The notes beneath the pieces were generated by a model, which made no database searches, was not told the DNA's origin, and worked only from the letters and a program-made list of their open reading frames with translations. Made by a program: the position numbers and the translations under genes. From Oscillospiraceae bacterium (GTDB taxonomy: Bacteria; Bacillota_A; Clostridia; Oscillospirales; Oscillospiraceae): 9,150 nucleotides of DNA. The DNA is taken from contig JAETOP010000132.1 in NCBI GenBank assembly GCA_021771675.1, forward strand, positions 1-9,150, written 5' to 3'. This document shows positions 6,461 to 9,150 of this stretch, in pieces. Positions within the stretch are counted from its first letter, which is position 1; each line of letters starts with the position of its first letter.

Positions 6461-7428
6461 AAAGAATGCAATTGAAAAATCGCCCATCCATCCGGGGATT
6501 CTTTCGGAAATGGAGAGCAGCCGCCCGCCGGTTCTATGCCCGATTGGGGCTTGGGGAGCTGAAGCAGCTGCGCTGGCAGAATTTTCTGCTGCTGGTTTTC
6601 GCCGGCTGCGTCAATGCCGTGGGTGTGACCATGTTCCTGGCTCCGGTGAATCTGTATGACAGCGGCATCTCCGGCACCTCCATGCTGCTGTGGCAGGCCA
6701 CACCGGAGCAATACACCCTCTCATTATTCCTTGTGATTCTCAATGTCCCGCTGTTTCTCTTCGGCCTGAAAAAACAGGGCTGGTGCTTTACCCTCTACTC
6801 CATCTGGGCGGTGCTGGTCTACTCCGGCGCCTCCTTCCTGATTACCAGCGTGCTGCCGGTGGATGTTTCCACTGCCTCCCCCTTTGCCGGGCAGGATTTG
6901 CTGCTGTGTGCCATTTTCGGCGGACTGGTCTCCGGCGCGGGCAGCGGCCTGACCATCCGCTTCGGCGGGGCCATCGATGGCATGGAGGTGCTGGGCGTTA
7001 CCTTTGCCAAGGGACTGGGACTCACTGTCGGCACCTTTGTGATGATTTACAATGTGATTTTGTACATCCTCATCGGCATTATCTGGGGCAGCTGGATTCT
7101 TCCGCTGTACTCCATCATCACCTATTTTGTGGGAAATAAGACCATTGACTTCATTGTAGAAGGTCTGGACAAGGCCAAATCCGTGATGATCGTAACAGAG
7201 AGGCAGGAGGAAATCTGCCAGGCCCTGTCCGCTGAATTCGGCCGGGGCATCACCCAGATCAGCGCCCGGGGGTATTTTTCCGGAGCAGAGAAATGCGTCA
7301 TCTACTTTGTGGTCAACCGTTTCCAGATTCCCAGGGTGAAAAAGCTGGTTACCTCCATGGATAATCACGCCTTCATCACCGTAACGGAGATTTCCGACGT
7401 AATGGGTACCAGTGTGAAGCAAAAATAA
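6451..7428 (+). CDS. YitT-family membrane protein (DUF161/DUF2179)
   Basis: This 325-residue protein belongs to the YitT family: a block of about five or six membrane spans followed by a soluble DUF2179 domain. Likely spans are near 44-65, 87-107, 114-134, 149-170 and 192-212, with a possible sixth at 215-229. The C-terminal domain (about 235-320) carries family-like KAKSVMIVTE, GRGITQISARGYFSG and VIYFVVNR. No transport substrate or reaction is established for the family, so none is assigned. About 40 basic residues precede the first span, including RKWRAAARRFYARLG; this extension is longer than in most relatives I recall. ATG 6451 has GGAGG at 6439-6443 seven bases before it and overlaps gpsA by ten bases, making it the last gene of the run. 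ATG 6466 is a possible later start. Confidence 0.92.
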   Translation: MAVKRMQLKNRPSIRGFFRKWRAAARRFYARLGLGELKQLRWQNFLLLVFAGCVNAVGVTMFLAPVNLYDSGISGTSMLLWQATPEQYTLSLFLVILNVPLFLFGLKKQGWCFTLYSIWAVLVYSGASFLITSVLPVDVSTASPFAGQDLLLCAIFGGLVSGAGSGLTIRFGGAIDGMEVLGVTFAKGLGLTVGTFVMIYNVILYILIGIIWGSWILPLYSIITYFVGNKTIDFIVEGLDKAKSVMIVTERQEEICQALSAEFGRGITQISARGYFSGAEKCVIYFVVNRFQIPRVKKLVTSMDNHAFITVTEISDVMGTSVKQK

Positions 7429-7429
7429 C

Positions 7430-7461
7430 CCCTGCGGCCCCTTACTTGGCATTCCGCAGGG
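7430..7461 (+). terminator. Hairpin after the YitT gene
   Basis: CCCTGCGG at 7430-7437 pairs perfectly with CCGCAGGG at 7454-7461 across a 16-base loop, starting two bases after the YitT stop codon. It has only four A residues and no T tract after it, so by itself it is a weak terminator; it may stabilise the mRNA 3' end or act with the next hairpin. Confidence 0.45.
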
Positions 7462-7470
7462 CAAAATTCA

Positions 7471-7510
7471 GGGCGACAGCACATGCTGCCGCCCCTTTCT
7501 TTTCATTTTT
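7471..7510 (+). terminator. Intrinsic terminator between convergent genes
   Basis: GGGCG at 7471-7475 pairs with CGCCC at 7490-7494, and CAGC at 7477-7480 pairs with GCTG at 7485-7488 across a 4-base ACAT loop, with one A-C mismatch between the two helices. A T-rich tail (CTTTCTTTTCATTTTT) follows on the plus strand. It should end the der-plsY-gpsA-YitT transcript before the convergent XRE gene. On the minus strand the tail holds only four T in a row, so two-way action is less sure. Confidence 0.7.
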
Positions 7511-7527
7511 CTTCTTGCAAAGGACAC

Positions 7528-7992
7528 TTATTTCCCCTCCGGCTTATTTTTTGCATTCCATGTGTGTCCTAAAATGTCCTTTAGAACCAGCATGGCATCC
7601 AAATCGTTGAAGCCATAGCGACTTTTCAGGCTGTCCAGAAGCTCTCCGAGGCGAAGTGCATAATCGTCCACTTTAACAATCTTCTGGTAGGTGGTCAGAA
7701 CCGGATATTTCTTTCCCCACATGCTGGTCCAGTCAATTTTTCGTTCTGTCTCCTCCAATGTCTTCTCAATGGCCTGTTCGATCTCCTTCACATCCAGGTC
7801 AAATTCGATCAGCTCGTCCAGGGTCAAATGGTAAAGAGTGGATAGCTTTTTGGACTGCCGGATGTCCGGAATGGTCTCATCCAGCTCCCACTTGGAAATA
7901 GTCTGGCGGCTCACTCCCAGCTTTTCAGCCACCTCTTCCTGGGATAGGCCGCTCTTTTTGCGTGCATGAAATAGGCTGTTTCCCAAACTCAT
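7528..7992 (-). CDS. XRE-family helix-turn-helix transcriptional regulator
   Basis: The 154-residue protein starts with a Cro/CI-type helix-turn-helix domain (about 4-60). LSQEEVAEKLGVSRQTISKWE at 16-36 is a very typical member of this fold. The remaining 90 residues are a helical, charged domain that I do not recognise; it may bind a partner or ligand. ATG at 7992 is supported by AGGAGG with a six-base spacing (complement of 7999-8004). A minus-strand TATAAT at 8027-8022 gives a plausible -10 box, with no clear -35 at the right distance. The gene is transcribed towards the YitT gene. With an unrelated hypothetical gene behind it on the same strand, it may belong to the accessory segment, but no target operator can be named. 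Confidence 0.9.
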   Translation of the reverse strand: MSLGNSLFHARKKSGLSQEEVAEKLGVSRQTISKWELDETIPDIRQSKKLSTLYHLTLDELIEFDLDVKEIEQAIEKTLEETERKIDWTSMWGKKYPVLTTYQKIVKVDDYALRLGELLDSLKSRYGFNDLDAMLVLKDILGHTWNAKNKPEGK

Positions 7993-8021
7993 ACATAACC
8001 TCCTCTGCTTTGATTGGTTTC

Positions 8022-8027
8022 ATTATA
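8022..8027 (-). promoter_or_regulatory. Minus-strand -10 box for the XRE gene
   Basis: ATTATA on the plus strand reads TATAAT on the minus strand, 30 bases upstream of the XRE start codon. The bases 16 to 18 positions further upstream do not resemble TTGACA and there is no TG extension, so this would be a weak or activated promoter, possibly controlled by the XRE protein itself. Confidence 0.45.
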
Positions 8028-8142
8028 ACGGATGTGCCTGAGAAACGCCACCGTCTTCGCCTTCCATTTCCGCCCGTGATCCAAACATTTTTTAAGAATT
8101 CACGCAGCAGGAGGCTGGAATTTTCTTCCTTCTGCTCGCTGT

Positions 8143-8193
8143 AAATCCGGCAGCCAATGGGGAGCCATGCCGCTAATGGCCCTCGGATTTTTT
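8143..8193 (+). terminator. Stem-loop with T tract downstream of the hypothetical gene
   Basis: AAATCCG at 8143-8149 pairs with CGGATTT at 8184-8190, with an inner GCCAT at 8164-8168 and ATGGC at 8176-8180. A run of T to 8193 follows on the plus strand. It lies just after the stop codon of the minus-strand gene, where a terminator would be expected, but the T tract is on the wrong side for that gene (only three T on the minus strand). I report the structure and leave its direction open. Confidence 0.4.
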
Positions 8194-8668
8194 ACCAACG
8201 TAATTTTCTCGGTTTTGCTGCATCAGAAATCGCTCTCCACCTGCATGAGTCCTTTTCAATTTCCTCTACAGTTTTCCCGATTGTTGGGCTATGATTTACA
8301 CCCAAATGTAAATGAAATACAGAGATTATTTTTTGTAATTCTGTCGTTCTACTTGGGGAGCGTTTCATTTGTTCACAAGTTACCAATAATTCGTCTGGAT
8401 ATTTATCTAAAATAATTGCAGCTGCACCATAAACATCATCCACTTGATTGCTCGACAAAATAAGCTCCAACAAGCCATCATAATCAAGAACAGGTGTTCT
8501 ATAGTATCCGTTTTCTCTGCCCCAGCCGTAATCATACAGAGTACATTTCTTCCAAAGAGAATTATCAACAGGATTGATTGCAGAGTCTGTTCCCTCAAGC
8601 TCAAGTAGCCCGAAATCTAATGCCTTCTGCTTGTTGAATCTGGTACTCATTAAGAAATAGTGCCCCAC
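8192..8668 (-). CDS. Hypothetical protein, unrecognised family
   Basis: I do not recognise this protein of about 158 residues. It appears soluble, with no signal peptide or membrane span. The N-terminal part contains FNKQKALDFGLLELEG and an aromatic-rich YDYGWGRENGYYRTP. The middle (LLELILSSNQVDDVYGAAAI, then YPDELL) looks helical, somewhat like a HEAT-type repeat. The end is basic and Trp-containing. The start is uncertain: GTG 8668 has AAGGAAGGG (complement of 8686-8678) nine bases upstream; ATG 8650 would give 152 residues without a good ribosome binding site; GTG 8692 is also open. Its DNA is clearly more AT-rich than the housekeeping genes, suggesting transfer. It might be a stand-alone immunity-type or other accessory protein, but that is speculation. 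Confidence 0.7.
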   Translation of the reverse strand: MGHYFLMSTRFNKQKALDFGLLELEGTDSAINPVDNSLWKKCTLYDYGWGRENGYYRTPVLDYDGLLELILSSNQVDDVYGAAAIILDKYPDELLVTCEQMKRSPSRTTELQKIISVFHLHLGVNHSPTIGKTVEEIEKDSCRWRAISDAAKPRKLRW

Positions 8669-8722
8669 TTTATTTTGCCCTTCCTTAATCACCTTAGTTC
8701 CCAGTGAAACTCTGCCTTAAAA

Positions 8723-8791
8723 TTATGGAAGAATGCAACCTACAACAAGAGTGGTTACCCGTTCACGCTTTATTGGCCAACATTTTTCCAT
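8723..8791 (-). CDS. Possible 22-residue leader-type ORF
   Basis: On the minus strand, ATG at 8791 is preceded by AAGGAG with a six-base spacing (a second ATG sits directly before it at 8794). It encodes 22 residues beginning MEKCWPIKRERV and ending in a hydrophobic VVGCILP before TAA at 8725-8723. A minus-strand TATAAT at 8865-8860 lies upstream. The reading frame is the same as that of the hypothetical gene 55 bases downstream, with stop codons at 8723-8725 and 8717-8719 between them. It may be a leader peptide, the broken 5' end of a once longer gene, or chance. The good ribosome binding site is the main support. Confidence 0.3.
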   Translation of the reverse strand: MEKCWPIKRERVTTLVVGCILP

Positions 8792-8859
8792 CATGCTCTC
8801 CTTCAGTAAATCTGTCAGCACCAGTAGTCTCGTTTTTGGAACCAAGGTATGTGCTTACC

Positions 8860-8865
8860 ATTATA
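8860..8865 (-). promoter_or_regulatory. Candidate minus-strand -10 box
   Basis: The plus-strand ATTATA reads TATAAT on the minus strand, about 70 bases upstream of the short leader-like ORF. The expected -35 position falls inside the 17-bp inverted repeat and reads AAAGTC, a poor match. If it is used, the inverted repeat could act as an operator. Confidence 0.35.
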
Positions 8866-8870
8866 CTTTT

Positions 8871-8916
8871 ACTTATGACATTGACTTTCCGCAGGCTTCA
8901 AGTCAATATCATAAGT
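8871..8916. repeat. 17-bp inverted repeat
   Basis: ACTTATGACATTGACTT at 8871-8887 and AAGTCAATATCATAAGT at 8900-8916 are inverted copies with one difference, around a 12-base spacer. On the plus strand the difference is a C-A mismatch; in minus-strand RNA it becomes a G-U pair, so the minus-strand transcript could form an unbroken 17-bp stem. No T tract follows on either strand, so it does not look like an ordinary intrinsic terminator. Confidence 0.8.
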
Positions 8917-8995
8917 ACAGGCGCTCTCCGAGAGGGATTTCGCTGTCTGCGGACAGCGAGCAGCCGTTTCCTCTGCACTCCCTTATATGATTTAT

Positions 8996-9023
8996 AATCA
9001 CTATAGTAAATCAAATCACTATA
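8996..9023. repeat. 10-bp direct repeat AATCACTATA
   Basis: AATCACTATA occurs at 8996-9005 and again at 9014-9023, an 18-bp period in very AT-rich DNA. It could be a regulator binding pair or a trace of a duplicated target site; the low complexity of the region makes chance plausible. Confidence 0.5.
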
Positions 9024-9066
9024 TATTTTTATCTGTAAGCGTAAATTCTAAGCCCGTAAAAGAACA

Positions 9067-9096
9067 CACCTGGCTACCGTTTGTGGTAGCCGGGTG
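9067..9096 (-). terminator. Terminator of the minus-strand gene at the right edge
   Basis: CACCTGGCTACC at 9067-9078 pairs with GGTAGCCGGGTG at 9085-9096 (12 bp with one wobble) around a 6-base loop. On the minus strand it begins nine bases after a TGA stop codon and is followed by TGTTCTTTTAC, a moderate T-rich tail. There is no T tract on the plus strand, so it is read as a minus-strand terminator. Confidence 0.65.
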
Positions 9097-9104
9097 ATAG
9101 AAGG

Positions 9105-9149
9105 TCAGTATATATCTGCAGCAGGCGCCTCGCCAAGGAACGCATCAAC
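9105..9149 (-). CDS. 3' end of a gene entering from the right (partial)
   Basis: Reading leftwards from the right edge, one frame encodes VDAFLGEAPAADIY and stops at TGA 9107-9105, nine bases before a strong hairpin. The position of the stop just before a terminator makes this a likely C-terminus. Fourteen residues are too few to name the product. Another frame also stays open, but its stop falls inside the hairpin, so it is less likely. Confidence 0.45.
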   Translation of the reverse strand, partial: VDAFLGEAPAADIY

Positions 9150-9150
9150 G

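Larger units (their letters stand above)
8669..9104. other. AT-rich non-coding or degenerate stretch with repeats
   Basis: Over 400 bases here have no convincing gene. They contain a short leader-like ORF on the minus strand, a minus-strand TATAAT at 8865-8860, a 17-bp inverted repeat at 8871-8916, a 7-bp hairpin CGCTGTC/GACAGCG at 8941-8958, a smaller CTCT/AGAG hairpin at 8924-8934 and a 10-bp direct repeat at 8996-9023. Plus-strand open frames at 8704-8997 and 8733-8990 lack ribosome binding sites and recognisable products. The density of inverted repeats suggests a mobile-element end or a transcribed regulatory region. Confidence 0.5.

Noticed and set aside
3552..6487. Very long antisense open frames opposite der, plsY and gpsA
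   Set aside because: They are opposite clearly conserved genes, are rich in Gly, His and Gln as GC-biased antisense frames usually are, and have no family features.
8167..8415. Plus-strand open frame opposite the hypothetical gene
   Set aside because: No ribosome binding site or recognisable product, and the minus-strand frame is the more protein-like one.
8132..8963. 10-bp inverted match (8132-8141 and 8954-8963) flanking the hypothetical gene, as possible element ends
   Set aside because: A 10-bp match within about 1 kb is close to chance and no transposase or target duplication accompanies it.
8704..8997. Two overlapping plus-strand open frames in the right-hand spacer
   Set aside because: Neither has a ribosome binding site, they cross a 17-bp inverted repeat and other hairpins, and the products look like non-coding translation.

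Overview
The window looks like chromosomal DNA of a Gram-positive Clostridia member, most likely an Oscillospirales (Ruminococcaceae/Oscillospiraceae-type) gut anaerobe. This is inferred from strong AGGAGG ribosome binding sites, GC-rich genes with AT-rich promoters, a response regulator with a Spo0A-type DNA-binding domain, a four-cysteine L32, and the der-plsY-gpsA gene block. No search was possible, so the genus is not claimed.

Layout. Bases 1-335 hold no convincing gene. They contain a hairpin-dense intergenic stretch ending in a perfect intrinsic terminator, then the leader of a membrane-anchored HtrA-like serine protease (336-1676), which has its own terminator. Next comes an orphan response regulator with a Spo0A-type output domain (1817-2566). 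It is preceded by an extended -10 promoter and two tandem TGTCGAA-like 0A boxes one helical turn apart, which suggests autoregulation. Three bases after its stop codon begins a perfect-consensus sigma-A promoter (TTGACA, 17 bp, TATAAT). This drives a YceD/DUF177 protein and ribosomal protein L32 (rpmF), closed by a terminator. A second promoter, with an extended -10 element, starts the tightly packed run der, plsY, gpsA and a YitT-family membrane protein. The last three junctions are a 6-base gap, a 4-base overlap and a 10-base overlap, and the run ends in two hairpins near 7430-7510.

The run joins ribosome biogenesis (L32, the YceD-type protein, the GTPase Der) with the first steps of phospholipid synthesis: GpsA makes glycerol 3-phosphate and PlsY acylates it. 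This links membrane building to ribosome production.

From about 7500 onward the character changes. Genes run on the minus strand and the DNA becomes visibly more AT-rich beyond about 8200. There is an XRE-family regulator (7528-7992), an unrecognised protein of about 158 residues (8192-8668), a possible short leader-like ORF (8723-8791), a 17-bp inverted repeat (8871-8916), a short direct repeat, and the 3' end of a further minus-strand gene with its terminator (9067-9149). This right-hand kilobase looks like an accessory, probably acquired segment. I found no CRISPR array, tRNA, rRNA or recognisable transposase.
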